The translations under genes were made by a program, and so were the position numbers. A stretch of 64,000 nt of DNA, taken from positions 45,999 to 109,998 of the forward strand of contig NZ_JAMBIZ010000010.1 of assembly GCF_025291715.1 (NCBI RefSeq), read 5' to 3'. The notes under the pieces were generated by a model. It was given only the letters and a program-made list of their open reading frames with translations, was not told the DNA's origin and ran no database searches. Shown here piece by piece: positions 17,065-25,980 of this stretch. Position 1 is the first letter of the stretch. Each line of letters starts with the position of its first letter. The DNA comes from Metasolibacillus sp. (GTDB taxonomy: Bacteria > Bacillota > Bacilli > Bacillales_A > Planococcaceae).

Positions 17065-17298
17065 TTTTAACTCCTAAATCATTTATAATTATATAAGACT
17101 TTTCTGATATTTCTTCTTCATATATCATTAACCCATAATAGCTACTTTATTTCAAATATAACAAAATAAACATACAAACGCACTTCTCAAAAACACATTT
17201 GTACACGAGATAAATACAATCTTTTTTATTTTGCATTATAAAATTATAGTGTTATGATTTATTCAGAGTATTACAAAGAACTCATTTGGAGGTATTTT

Positions 17299-19104
17299 AT
17301 GTCGAAAAAAGTTAATTGGTATGTATCTTGTTCTCCTAGAAGCCCTGAAAAGATTCAACCCGAATTAAAGGTGCTAACAAATTTTGAAAATTCAATGTGG
17401 AGAGGGAAAGCTGGACATCAAGCTCAAGAACTATTTGCAAGAGCATTAGCAGAATTACCTGAATTTCTAGGTTCTACCTATGAAAAAGAAGCTTCTTTTT
17501 CTGCTCGAGACAGAGTTGCTCCAATGAAAACTTATGGTTTTGTGTACACTGCTAAAGATGGAACTATTAAAGTTACTAAAGCAGGGAAAATGCTAGCAGA
17601 AGAACGTCGTCCTAAAGATGTATTTTTAAAACAATTAGCAAAGTGGCAGTATCCTTCCTTTCAACATAAAGGTAGTGGTTACCCTGAAGCGGATTGGGAA
17701 TTGAACCCCTTTATTTTTGTGCTTCGCTTACTAAAAAAAGTTGAGAATTTAAGTAAAATGGATATTGCAATATTTTGCTTGACTGTCACTAATAACAAAC
17801 AATTGGATGGCGTTGCAAATGAAATTCAAAACTTCAGAAACCACTTAAAAACTATTTCTGGAGAAAACGCTCGTCTGCAATTTGTTGATGATTATTTTTA
17901 CAATAAATTTTCAAAAGTCTATAGCTCTGCTACTACAATTCGTGAAGGAAAATCTAAAGATAAAGTCCGAGTAAAAATGCAAAATGCTGTCGATGTTGCC
18001 GATGCTACTACTCGATACTTTCGTTATACTGGATTATTCGTTGCACGTGGAAATAAGTTAGTATTAAATCCAGAAAAATTGGATTTAATTAATGAATTAA
18101 TTAGTTTAGCTACTATAAATCCAAATTATAAAGACGTCGAAGTATTTCATGAATATTACGGTAACCCTAGTCTTCCAAAATTATCATTTGAAACTCAAGA
18201 GGCTCTTTATCAGAAAGCTCTTAAGTATTTCGAACAAAACAATCGAATTGCACATGTAATTTCTTCGGTATTCCCAAATGTTGAAACAGAAATTATACAG
18301 CAAAAAAAGCTATTTTCTAATATCTCTCTAAATTCAACTATAGAAGAATTAAAAGATATTATTTACTACCTTCACGAACTTCAGATTGAATTACGTGTTA
18401 AAGAAAAACAAATAGAATACCAAAATCCAGAAAATATCGATTATATTACAGATCTATTAAATGTTTACTTTGAAAAAAATAATGTTATTACAAATCATAT
18501 GAAGGATAAATTCCTTGCTAACAAGAATACGGTCTTTGAATGGTTAGTTTGGAACGGCTTTATTATATTAGGTGACGCTCTTGAATATAAAAATAATTTC
18601 ATTATTGATGAAGAGCTATCGCCTGTAACCCACGCTGCTGGAAATCAGGCTGATATGGAAATTATTTATGAAGATTTTATTGTGCTAGGAGAAGTTACTA
18701 CTTCTAGTGGTGCTACTCAATTCAATATGGAAGCGGAACCTATTACTCGTCATTACCGTAATAAACAAAGCGAATTGAGAGAAAAAGGAGTTAATAAAGA
18801 GTTATATTGTCTTTTTATTGCCCCAACTTTAAATGATAATACCTTTAATCACTTTGCTGACTATAATGACACACTAGGTACAAAAATTCTTCCACTTTCG
18901 CTCGAACAATATTTAAATCTACTTAAGTTTCAAAGAAATTTAAAATTAACAGGTGTATCTTTAAAGTCATGTGATTTACAAAATTTATTCGAAAATCTAC
19001 TTAATTCGTTGCAGTCTAATTCTTCAAATGGAGTAAAAGCAATGAAAGAAGGCATTCAGGAGGCTCTTGATGAGTGGCAAACAAAATTCAACTCAGCTAA
19101 TTGA
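17299..19104 (+). CDS. Type IIS restriction endonuclease, large (nicking) subunit, BspD6I/AlwI family
   Basis: 601 residues from ATG 17299 after GGAGG; an upstream in-frame start lacks a ribosome site. It begins MSKKVNWYVSCSPRSPEKIQ and shares long stretches with the remembered N.BspD6I large subunit (604 residues). These include RDRVAPMKTYGFV, RRPKDVFLKQLAKWQYPSF, DVADATTRYFRYTGLFVARG and the nuclease region NTVFEWLVWNGFIILGDALE. The catalytic-type residues are in DMEIIYEDFIVLGEVTTS. N.BspD6I recognises GAGTC and nicks one strand downstream. The same specificity is likely here but unproven. Confidence 0.92.
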   Translation: MSKKVNWYVSCSPRSPEKIQPELKVLTNFENSMWRGKAGHQAQELFARALAELPEFLGSTYEKEASFSARDRVAPMKTYGFVYTAKDGTIKVTKAGKMLAEERRPKDVFLKQLAKWQYPSFQHKGSGYPEADWELNPFIFVLRLLKKVENLSKMDIAIFCLTVTNNKQLDGVANEIQNFRNHLKTISGENARLQFVDDYFYNKFSKVYSSATTIREGKSKDKVRVKMQNAVDVADATTRYFRYTGLFVARGNKLVLNPEKLDLINELISLATINPNYKDVEVFHEYYGNPSLPKLSFETQEALYQKALKYFEQNNRIAHVISSVFPNVETEIIQQKKLFSNISLNSTIEELKDIIYYLHELQIELRVKEKQIEYQNPENIDYITDLLNVYFEKNNVITNHMKDKFLANKNTVFEWLVWNGFIILGDALEYKNNFIIDEELSPVTHAAGNQADMEIIYEDFIVLGEVTTSSGATQFNMEAEPITRHYRNKQSELREKGVNKELYCLFIAPTLNDNTFNHFADYNDTLGTKILPLSLEQYLNLLKFQRNLKLTGVSLKSCDLQNLFENLLNSLQSNSSNGVKAMKEGIQEALDEWQTKFNSAN

Positions 19105-19657
19105 GATTTTAAATTACTTCGATAATATAATGAATCGAGAAACAATTAACACGGCTAACTATTTTGAATGGAATACTTTTAAAGTATTTGAAAACATGGA
19201 ATCTTACAACGTAATTCAACCTAATTTTAAATTGGATTCAGCTGGGTATCCTTTAGGTAATGCTAAAAGTGGAGTAGAAGATGTATTAATCGAATTTGAG
19301 GATTTTTCAATTTTAATTGAATGCTCTTTACGTACTGGAGCAAGCCAATTAGATTTTGAAGCAGACTCGGTTGTAAGACATCTAAAAACATATCTTACTA
19401 ATAATCATGATAAAGAGGCTTTCACTTTATTTATTGCCCCGTCTATTGATTTAGAATTTACCATGATGATTAGTAAGAACAAAACAACATTTCCTGTTCT
19501 TCCATTAACAATAGAACAATTTAAAAAACTCGTAACTAATGTCTCTAAATTTGATTACCCAAACAGTTTACACGCTGCTATTAAAGAGCTTATACGGTTA
19601 GATCTAGATCATCATTCTGCTGAAGAATGGCTACTTTTCATAAACTCTAATATTTAA
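19070..19657 (+). CDS. Small catalytic subunit of the heterodimeric BspD6I-type endonuclease
   Basis: 195 residues from ATG 19070, six bases after AGGAGG and inside the 3' end of the large-subunit gene (35-base overlap). It resembles the remembered 186-residue small subunit of R.BspD6I: ANYFEWNTFKVFENM, PNFKLDSAGYPLGNA, then GVEDVLIEFEDFSILIECSL, which carries the PD-(D/E)XK-type acidic residues, and DSVVRHLKTY. In that enzyme the small subunit cuts the second strand only when joined to the large subunit. The coupled overlap suggests a 1:1 ratio. Confidence 0.9.
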   Translation: MSGKQNSTQLIEILNYFDNIMNRETINTANYFEWNTFKVFENMESYNVIQPNFKLDSAGYPLGNAKSGVEDVLIEFEDFSILIECSLRTGASQLDFEADSVVRHLKTYLTNNHDKEAFTLFIAPSIDLEFTMMISKNKTTFPVLPLTIEQFKKLVTNVSKFDYPNSLHAAIKELIRLDLDHHSAEEWLLFINSNI

Positions 19658-19667
19658 AATAAAAAGA

Positions 19668-19698
19668 GCAATCTTACAATTATAACGTAAGATTGCTC
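19668..19698. terminator. Bidirectional terminator between convergent restriction and methylase genes
   Basis: The hairpin GAGCAATCTTAC / GTAAGATTGCTC has an A run before it and T-rich sequence after, between two convergent stop codons. Confidence 0.85.
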
Positions 19699-19703
19699 AT
19701 GAT

Positions 19704-20600
19704 TTAAAATAACAGTAATTGTGCTACTTTTTCCTTTTTTGGAACCGGTACTTCGTAATTCTGTATTATATAGTGTACTGCATCATTTTTGAAACGATTT
19801 CTAATATTTACTGAATAATTTTTATCATATTCTTCGACAATATAGCCCTTATATAACCTAGTTGTTAGATTTGTTTTACTAATTACCATAAGTGCTTTAC
19901 ATTTAAGATTTTTAAAATTTTCAGCTAATCTCTCGTGCTCTTTCTCATCAAAGTCGCCTGTAAACACTTCATTACCATAGTCACTAAATACACAATCGTA
20001 CGGTGGATCAAGGAACATAAAATCTCGTTCAGTAGCTTTTTCAAATACTTTTTCATAATCCCCATTAAGAATGGTAGCATTTTGAAATAATTTGTGATGC
20101 TTTTCTGTAACTAGGTCTGTATTTAAATTCTTATATCTACCAAATGGAACATTAAATTCTCCTTTACGATTAAATCTAATCATTCCACTATATGCTGTTT
20201 TATTAATGAAAAAGTAAACAGTTCCCGGTAACCATTTTCCAGAAGGATAATTGTATTCTTGACGGATTTCATAAAATAATTCTTCATTTTTATTAGGTAT
20301 TTTTTCCTCTGGAAACATACTCTTCTTCAATTCATACTCTTCTTGATTTTTTTCATATATATTTTGAAGCACTTTTAACTCTTCTTTTAATTGAAGATAA
20401 TTATTTTTTAAATCATAATAAAATTGGTAAAGATTTTTATTAATATCATTAACTATAGCCTTCTCTGGCTCCAAATGGAAAAATACTGCACCTCCACCAA
20501 AGAAAGGTTCCAAATAAGTATCAAATTCTACTGGAATATACTTCTCAAAAAGAGGTATTTCTGAACGCTTGCCACCACGGTATTTAATTACTGGTTTCAA
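19704..20600 (-). CDS. DNA adenine-N6 methyltransferase (D12/Dam class) of the restriction-modification system
   Basis: 298 residues from a TTG start at 20598-20600, seven bases after GGGAGGG, giving LKPVIKYRGGKRSE at the N-terminus. SAM-binding motif I is YLEPFFGGGAVFFHL and the catalytic motif IV is MFLDPPYDC. The class matches M.PleI/M.MlyI-type enzymes that methylate adenine in GAGTC. It converges on the nuclease genes and should protect the host. Only one methyltransferase is visible, although the non-palindromic site has adenine in only one strand of GAGTC; the complement GACTC also has one. How both strands are protected is open. Confidence 0.9.
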   Translation of the reverse strand: MKPVIKYRGGKRSEIPLFEKYIPVEFDTYLEPFFGGGAVFFHLEPEKAIVNDINKNLYQFYYDLKNNYLQLKEELKVLQNIYEKNQEEYELKKSMFPEEKIPNKNEELFYEIRQEYNYPSGKWLPGTVYFFINKTAYSGMIRFNRKGEFNVPFGRYKNLNTDLVTEKHHKLFQNATILNGDYEKVFEKATERDFMFLDPPYDCVFSDYGNEVFTGDFDEKEHERLAENFKNLKCKALMVISKTNLTTRLYKGYIVEEYDKNYSVNIRNRFKNDAVHYIIQNYEVPVPKKEKVAQLLLF

Positions 20601-20754
20601 TACTTTCCCTCCCGTTTTCTTATATTTTAACACACTCCGAAAACAGAACAAGAGTTCCTTTCTAATGTACCTCTTTAATATTACCACACTTTTTAAGTGC
20701 TATCACAAGAGCAGATTATATAAAATAAAAATAGTTACTTTATACTAAAAACCG

Positions 20755-20775
20755 CACTTACTTATGATAAGGTTC
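20755..20775 (-). other. SCC-type attachment sequence at the 3' end of rlmH (candidate)
   Basis: Minus strand reads CCTTATCATAAGTAAGTGCGG across the last codons and stop of rlmH. The core TATCATAAGTAA corresponds to the sequence used by Ccr recombinases in staphylococci. Outside the gene the sequence continues GTGCGGTTTTTAG, much like the inner edge of SCC elements. Confidence 0.5.
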
Positions 20776-21237
20776 TCCCTTAATAATCCTAAAACTCCGA
20801 TAAATCTGCTCCACCAGCACTAGCTTCATCAGCTGATGTGGTAATGTCATTTTGCCAAAGCATAGCTTTTCATCTGCACGTTTCAGCACATCCGCATGCA
20901 AGCCGAGTGAGCCGCCAATTACAAAGGCAACCTTGCTTTTCCCGTATGTCATTAATGCATCTAAATCCGTGGCCATTTCCTCACTTGTTTTCATTTTGCC
21001 ATCCAATGCAAGGGCAATGACATGGGCATTGTCTTGAATTTTGGCTAGAATGCGTTCGCCTTCCTTTTTTTTGACGAGCTCCATTTCGGCGTCGGATAGC
21101 TGCTCGGGGGCTTTTTCGTCGGGGACTTCGAGAAAATCGATTTTGGCGTAGCTGCCTAGACGTTTGGCGTATTCGTCGATACCCATTTTTAAGTATTTTT
21201 CTTTTAGCTTGCCTACGGAAATGATTGTTATATTCAC
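20758..21237 (-). CDS. rlmH: 23S rRNA (pseudouridine1915-N3)-methyltransferase RlmH
   Basis: 159 residues, the normal length. It has the SPOUT knot features [18 protein letters not shown] and [20 protein letters not shown], ending KGEPYHK. It methylates pseudouridine 1915 in helix 69 using SAM. The start is GTG. It is the last backbone gene before the island and its 3' end carries the SCC-type core site. The product is complete, as expected when integration regenerates the gene end. Confidence 0.97.
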   Translation of the reverse strand: MNITIISVGKLKEKYLKMGIDEYAKRLGSYAKIDFLEVPDEKAPEQLSDAEMELVKKKEGERILAKIQDNAHVIALALDGKMKTSEEMATDLDALMTYGKSKVAFVIGGSLGLHADVLKRADEKLCFGKMTLPHQLMKLVLVEQIYRSFRIIKGEPYHK

Positions 21238-21327
21238 AGCTTATCCACCTTTACAATTCATTTACAAACATCTTATCCACAGAAGTTATCCACATATCAA
21301 CATAAGGATTCAATATATTGTGTAAAG

Positions 21328-21492
21328 TTATTTACTTGATACAATATATGCAGCTTGCTCTTCGCAGTAATCACACTTTGTGGATAACTTTTCGTCATTC
21401 GATAGTTTATCCATAATTGGGAAGTCTTCTTGCTCTGCTACAAACATGTCTAATGCGTGATCTATATGCATTTCGCAACTAAATTTTTTCAT
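21328..21492 (-). CDS. CxxH/CxxC small protein (BA_5709 family type)
   Basis: 54 residues from ATG 21490-21492 after GGAGG, starting MKKFSCEMHIDHALDMFVAE and ending with CDYCEEQAAYIVSSK. The CEMH and CDYC pairs form a probable zinc site. Small proteins of this type lie beside rlmH in many Bacillales, and the function is unknown. A longer frame reaching 21558 lacks a ribosome site. One DnaA box (TGTGGATAA) lies within the coding region. Confidence 0.75.
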   Translation of the reverse strand: MKKFSCEMHIDHALDMFVAEQEDFPIMDKLSNDEKLSTKCDYCEEQAAYIVSSK

Positions 21493-21571
21493 TTTTCTTA
21501 ACCTCCAATAATCTGAAATTTCCACAAACTTATACACATTCTCCACAATGTTATCCACAATCTATTGTAAC

Positions 21572-21616
21572 AAAGAAAAAACAAGTAGGAAAGAACGCTC
21601 TTTCTTTCCTACTTGC
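21572..21616 (-). terminator. Terminator of the wal-htrA operon
   Basis: The long hairpin CAAGTAGGAAAGAA / TTCTTTCCTACTTG is followed on the minus strand by TTTTTTC, about 33 bases after the htrA stop. Confidence 0.88.
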
Positions 21617-21647
21617 TGTGAATGAATATGTTATTAGTTATCCACAA

Positions 21648-22922
21648 TTATAATGTTGCGCTATTGTTTAATGTTAATTGTAATTCGACAATTTTTCCTT
21701 GGCGATATACTTTTAATGCTAATGTATCGCCTACCTCTTTTTCATTATATAAATGCTTACGAAGGTCGATGGAATTTTCGATTTTTTTGCCATCCATTTC
21801 AACAATCACATCATATTGCTGCACACCTGCCGCTTCTGCTGCTGAACCCTGCACCACATCTGTGACAACGACACCTGTTGTAATTTCTTGTGGGATTTTT
21901 AATGTTTGTTGTTGGTAGAAGGCTGGTACATCTGTTAAATCAAGTAGCGATACGCCCATTGTTGGTCTTTTTACTTCGCCATGCTGCTCTAATTCCTCAA
22001 TAATTGGAATTGCTGAGTTAATCGGAATCGAGAAGCCTAAGCCTTCAACACGTGATTCTGCAATTTTCATGGAGTTAATACCAACTAATTCACCAGCAAT
22101 ATTGATTAAAGCACCACCGCTGTTACCTGGGTTGATAGCTGCATCTGTTTGCAGCACCTCTGTTTGCCAATCCTCTTGACCATCATTGTTTAAATCGACT
22201 GGCACTGAGCGATCTTTCCCTGATACGATACCTTTTGTTACAGAGCCATAAAATTCTAAGCCTAATGGATTACCAATTGCGATGACTGTTTCACCTTGCT
22301 TTAATGCATCAGAGTCACCGAATTTGGCTGTTGTTTTAACGTTTTTGCTGTCGATTGCGATGACTGCTAAATCCGTCCAAATGTCGCTGCCTACTAATTG
22401 AGCTTCCTCTTTCGTGCCATCTGCTAGTGTGACTTCTAATTGCTTGGCACCATCAATTACATGGTGATTCGTTACGATATATGCGTTATCTTCATCAATT
22501 TTATAAATGACACCTGAGCCACTTCCAGCTTCCTGTGAAGAAACGGATTGATTCCAGAAGTTCGATACCTCTTGGATATTTGTAATACCTACAACTGCAT
22601 CAGACACTTGCTCTACAGCCGATATTGTGTCTGAGGACACCTCTGTTACACTTTGCTGAATTGTTGAACTATGATTTGTGTTTGTTTCTGAGCCTGACTG
22701 TTCTGTACCTGGCAGCTGCCCTACAAGAGATGGTAGCAATAGCCATACAAGAAGTGCACCGATAATAATACCTGACAGGCCACTCATAAAGTAGCCTACT
22801 TTGCTACCGCCTTTATTTTTGCGCTCTCGCTTTTTTTGCATTTCTAGCTCTTCACGTTGTAAACGCTCTTGTAATGGCGTTAATTGTTGTTGTTCTGTGT
22901 TATGCTCATCAAAATTTGTCAT
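21648..22922 (-). CDS. htrA: HtrA-like membrane serine protease (DegP/HtrC type)
   Basis: 424 residues from ATG 22920-22922 (AAAGGA upstream). A cytoplasmic N-terminus rich in Glu and Lys precedes one membrane helix (GLSGIIIGALLVWLLLPSLV, about residues 50-70). The trypsin-like domain has the triad His in VTNHHVIDGA, Asp in WTDLAVIAID and Ser in NPGNSGGALI. A C-terminal PDZ domain (GVVVTDVVQGSAAEAAGVQQ) follows. It degrades or refolds misfolded exported proteins at the membrane. It is the last gene of the walRKHIJ cluster. Confidence 0.94.
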   Translation of the reverse strand: MTNFDEHNTEQQQLTPLQERLQREELEMQKKRERKNKGGSKVGYFMSGLSGIIIGALLVWLLLPSLVGQLPGTEQSGSETNTNHSSTIQQSVTEVSSDTISAVEQVSDAVVGITNIQEVSNFWNQSVSSQEAGSGSGVIYKIDEDNAYIVTNHHVIDGAKQLEVTLADGTKEEAQLVGSDIWTDLAVIAIDSKNVKTTAKFGDSDALKQGETVIAIGNPLGLEFYGSVTKGIVSGKDRSVPVDLNNDGQEDWQTEVLQTDAAINPGNSGGALINIAGELVGINSMKIAESRVEGLGFSIPINSAIPIIEELEQHGEVKRPTMGVSLLDLTDVPAFYQQQTLKIPQEITTGVVVTDVVQGSAAEAAGVQQYDVIVEMDGKKIENSIDLRKHLYNEKEVGDTLALKVYRQGKIVELQLTLNNSATL

Positions 22923-23010
22923 ATGAATCGTCCTTTCGTTCATTTGTTATTATTAGCATACACATCAAACATTAAAATTAGATGAAAATTAATTAAATCT
23001 GCAATAAAAA

Positions 23011-23047
23011 ATAGGCGATATGGAAAATTGGTTTCCATATCGCCTAT
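23011..23047 (-). terminator. Hairpin between walJ and htrA
   Basis: The perfect stem ATAGGCGATATGGAAA / TTTCCATATCGCCTAT is followed by a T run. It partly terminates the wal transcript before htrA, or serves walJ alone. Confidence 0.85.
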
Positions 23048-23048
23048 T

Positions 23049-23843
23049 TTATACTGTTACTAAGCGCGTTGGCTCCTCCGCATCTGTATCATGTAGATGC
23101 ACGAATTCACCTGTAATAATACCGCATGATTGCAATGTTTGTGCAACACTCATGCGTGCCAAATCTTTCATGTTATTATCCTTGCTCAAATGGGATAAAT
23201 AAATTTGAGTAGGCTTATCAAAAATAACCTCACTCATTGCAACGGCAGCGTCTTCATTTGATACATGCCCAACATCACTTAAAATGCGGCGTTTTGTACT
23301 CCATGGATAGTGTCCCATTTGGAGCATACCGATATCATGATTGCTCTCAAAAACGAAAGCATCTGCTCCGCGAATATGGCCTTTCATACGGTCGCTCACA
23401 TAGCCTGTATCTGTAATAACAGCTAGCTTGCGTCCTTCTTCATGAAAAACGTAAAACATCGGGTCTGCTGCATCATGAGACACCGCAAAGGATTGAATAT
23501 CCATTGAGCCAAAGGATTTCATTGCCTCCATCTCAAAATGAAAGCGTAAATCTGTTGGAATGTTGCCGATATTCCCTTCCATCGCCAGCCAAGTTTTCTC
23601 ATTTGCATAAATCGGCACATTATATTTTCGAGCAACAACGCCCAAGCCTTTAATATGATCGCTGTGCTCATGTGTCACTAAAATGCCTGAAAGCTTTTTC
23701 ATATCTCGATCAATTTTAGCGAAAAGCTGCTCCATCTTTTTTCCGCTTAAACCGACGTCTATTAAAAAGGCATGTTCATCATTTTCGACATAGACTGCAT
23801 TGCCTGTACTTCCACTAGCTAAAACACTAAATCGCATCGCCAA
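23049..23843 (-). CDS. walJ: Metallo-beta-lactamase-fold exonuclease WalJ (YycJ/VicX)
   Basis: 264 residues. The metal-binding signature [13 protein letters not shown] lies near residue 58, with further ligands in [20 protein letters not shown] and [11 protein letters not shown]. YycJ proteins are cytoplasmic DNA exonucleases linked to coordination of cell division and replication and, in some species, mismatch repair. It follows walI by six bases as the fifth gene of the wal operon. Confidence 0.95.
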   Translation of the reverse strand: MAMRFSVLASGSTGNAVYVENDEHAFLIDVGLSGKKMEQLFAKIDRDMKKLSGILVTHEHSDHIKGLGVVARKYNVPIYANEKTWLAMEGNIGNIPTDLRFHFEMEAMKSFGSMDIQSFAVSHDAADPMFYVFHEEGRKLAVITDTGYVSDRMKGHIRGADAFVFESNHDIGMLQMGHYPWSTKRRILSDVGHVSNEDAAVAMSEVIFDKPTQIYLSHLSKDNNMKDLARMSVAQTLQSCGIITGEFVHLHDTDAEEPTRLVTV

Positions 23844-23849
23844 AACTCC

Positions 23850-24662
23850 TTACTCTTCTTCTTCCTCTACTGCCTTTACATCAAGCTGCATATCTACTAC
23901 TTTTCCTTCCACTGCATTGACGAAATACTCCTCAATCGTGCCTTCAGGTGTTTGAACACGCACTTCCCATGTTGGTGCAAATACTTGCGTTTGCGTAAAT
24001 TGGAACAACGTGGAGTAGCCTAGCTCCATGCGTATAACATGCGAATCTGGTTTAATTAAATTACGTGCATACAATACTTGAATAATTTGAATCGGTGGCA
24101 ATAGATTTTTTTTCTTCTCTAATTCTTCTAACTGCTCAAGCATCGTTTGCTCATACTGATAAACTTCACCCTGCTCTGTAAAGTAAACTTTCACAAGACC
24201 TTTTAATGAGTAATAGAAGGTGCGGTCTTGTACACGTTGAAAATAAATAGCAACTTGCTCTTCTTCATCAATCTCCCATAATGTATAAGAAGCACCTTCA
24301 CTTACATGCTGCTGTATAAACTCTTGAAAGCCTGTTGCTTCCATGTTACGTAGCTTTATAGGCTTTTGCAATGTCACGATAAGCGTATCAGCATCCTCTA
24401 CACGATACATTGCATTTATACCTTGCGATGCATTTGGTAAATCAAATAGTTTAACCTTGCCAGATATATAAGGAGCCTTTTCTATAGTAGGTAAATCAGA
24501 GTACGTAATATTATCATCTTTCAATTTCGCCTCGATATTTTTTTCCCCTAAAACCTCTACGTTTTGATTTTCGGTATAGCTATTTACGTACTGTGAATAG
24601 AGGAAAATATTCAATACTAAAAAGACAAAAATGAATATAGATTTTGTTTTATTCCAATCCAT
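23850..24662 (-). CDS. walI: WalI (YycI), regulator of WalK
   Basis: 270 residues from ATG 24660-24662, eight bases after GGAGG and overlapping the walH end. One N-terminal membrane helix (SIFIFVFLVLNIFLYSQYV) anchors a large extracellular domain of the YycI fold. With WalH it forms a membrane complex that modulates the sensor kinase WalK. The C-terminus is a short acidic tail. A longer start at 24671 lacks spacing to a ribosome site. Confidence 0.94.
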   Translation of the reverse strand: MDWNKTKSIFIFVFLVLNIFLYSQYVNSYTENQNVEVLGEKNIEAKLKDDNITYSDLPTIEKAPYISGKVKLFDLPNASQGINAMYRVEDADTLIVTLQKPIKLRNMEATGFQEFIQQHVSEGASYTLWEIDEEEQVAIYFQRVQDRTFYYSLKGLVKVYFTEQGEVYQYEQTMLEQLEELEKKKNLLPPIQIIQVLYARNLIKPDSHVIRMELGYSTLFQFTQTQVFAPTWEVRVQTPEGTIEEYFVNAVEGKVVDMQLDVKAVEEEEE

Positions 24663-25980
24663 ATTCAACACCTCCTACCTGCTCTGAAGTGAGGCGCTCC
24701 CAGCCATTTTCCGTCAGCATAAACCAGTTGGGCTCTAGCGTAATTAATTCTGCATTCGCATCATGCTCCAAATAATAACCGATGACTAAATCATTTATAT
24801 CATTTATATTTGTTTTTAAGTTTGATTGAATTTGCTCAATCACTCGAGGTCCTGATGCTAACTCTTTTGCCGCCTTATCATCAGGAAGATTCATATCGAA
24901 TACATAGTACGGTCTGCGATAACGGAAAATACGATTATCTCCCCACGTTGTCGAAATACGAGTGAAGGTCGTATCGCTATATACAGGAAGATCCTCAAAA
25001 AACATCTGATAGTCAATAATATGCTTTTGATAATTCATTGCAGCCAAGCGATAATCCTCTGTAATACCACCATGCTCATTTAAAAAGTCCATGCTATCCT
25101 TCATAAGAATGGATGGAGCAATCGGTGAAAGGCTTTCAGCTGGTGGATAAACGTAATGGATGGATTGATTTTGCATATCTAGCCTCATTAATGACATGCC
25201 ATCTGTATACCTTTCGGATTGTGTGCTTTCAATATTGCGTTGCACAATATTAGGATCTGTAAATAATATTCTTTTCAACAGCTCTGTGGAAATCGTCCCA
25301 ACAGAATACGTATAGGGAACAACTTCTGTTGGATTCATTAAAACATACAATGATTTTGTACCAGGACGTTCGATTTCCATATAATTATCAAATTTCGCTG
25401 CTTGATCGATAAAATTGCGCTTAAAGCTCGTTTTATTATCTACCTTCACAACGGAACGATATAATGTACGATTATCCGAGTTAATAAATAAAAATTGTAG
25501 CTGGCTTGTTGTTGATAAGTAACTCCAATCAATCACAATGCGATCAAATGTCGTTTCCGGAATGTCTTTAGTATTATGGAATGGCAACATTGCTGCAAAT
25601 GTAGGTATTGGGACATCTGCCTGGAAAAATAGCGTCATGCGATTCGGCATACGTAGCATTTCATTAACCTTATCATCCGATAAATTATGATTGATCAATG
25701 TTAGGTCATTTGCCTCCATCTCTGAAAGCTCATCCATCAATGTATCAATCACTGCACTTGATATAGTGCCTGTGAAGTTTTCCTCTCCTTTAAAAAGCAG
25801 ACGATAGGGCTTCACAACTCGATTCAATGCTTTTTGTTCTCCAAGTGCAACATGCTCAACCTGTATATCCTCAATCGTTTGATACTTTGGCTTATAGTTC
25901 CATGTTAAAAAAGTTAGTGTCATGCTGAGTGCTACTAGAAGGAATAGGATGATAGATTTTATATGCTCAATATACTTCAT
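24649..25980 (-). CDS. walH: WalH (YycH), regulator of WalK
   Basis: 443 residues from the ATG at 25978-25980, which overlaps the walK stop (ATGA). A single N-terminal transmembrane helix (SIILFLLVALSMTLTFLTW) precedes a long extracytoplasmic part with the YycH domain. It works with WalI to control WalK activity at the membrane. It is weakly conserved in sequence; the assignment rests strongly on position and topology. Confidence 0.94.
   Translation of the reverse strand: MKYIEHIKSIILFLLVALSMTLTFLTWNYKPKYQTIEDIQVEHVALGEQKALNRVVKPYRLLFKGEENFTGTISSAVIDTLMDELSEMEANDLTLINHNLSDDKVNEMLRMPNRMTLFFQADVPIPTFAAMLPFHNTKDIPETTFDRIVIDWSYLSTTSQLQFLFINSDNRTLYRSVVKVDNKTSFKRNFIDQAAKFDNYMEIERPGTKSLYVLMNPTEVVPYTYSVGTISTELLKRILFTDPNIVQRNIESTQSERYTDGMSLMRLDMQNQSIHYVYPPAESLSPIAPSILMKDSMDFLNEHGGITEDYRLAAMNYQKHIIDYQMFFEDLPVYSDTTFTRISTTWGDNRIFRYRRPYYVFDMNLPDDKAAKELASGPRVIEQIQSNLKTNINDINDLVIGYYLEHDANAELITLEPNWFMLTENGWERLTSEQVGGVEYGLE

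Larger units (their letters stand above)
21241..21646. promoter_or_regulatory. DnaA-box cluster
   Basis: Five perfect TTATCCACA boxes lie within 374 bases: 21273-21281, 21286-21294, 21379-21387 (minus), 21551-21559 and 21638-21646. Three one-mismatch boxes are at 21241 (TTATCCACC), 21407 (TTATCCATA) and 21530 (TTATACACA). The cluster spans the rlmH-htrA interval and the small CxxH/CxxC gene within it. A nine-base word should occur by chance less than about once in 64 kb on both strands. DnaA binding here may titrate DnaA or regulate htrA, the small gene or rlmH. Confidence 0.8.

Noticed and set aside
21241..21646. This DnaA-box cluster as the chromosomal origin itself
   Set aside because: dnaA, dnaN, rpmH or an AT-rich unwinding region are not nearby, and the gene order places oriC outside this window.
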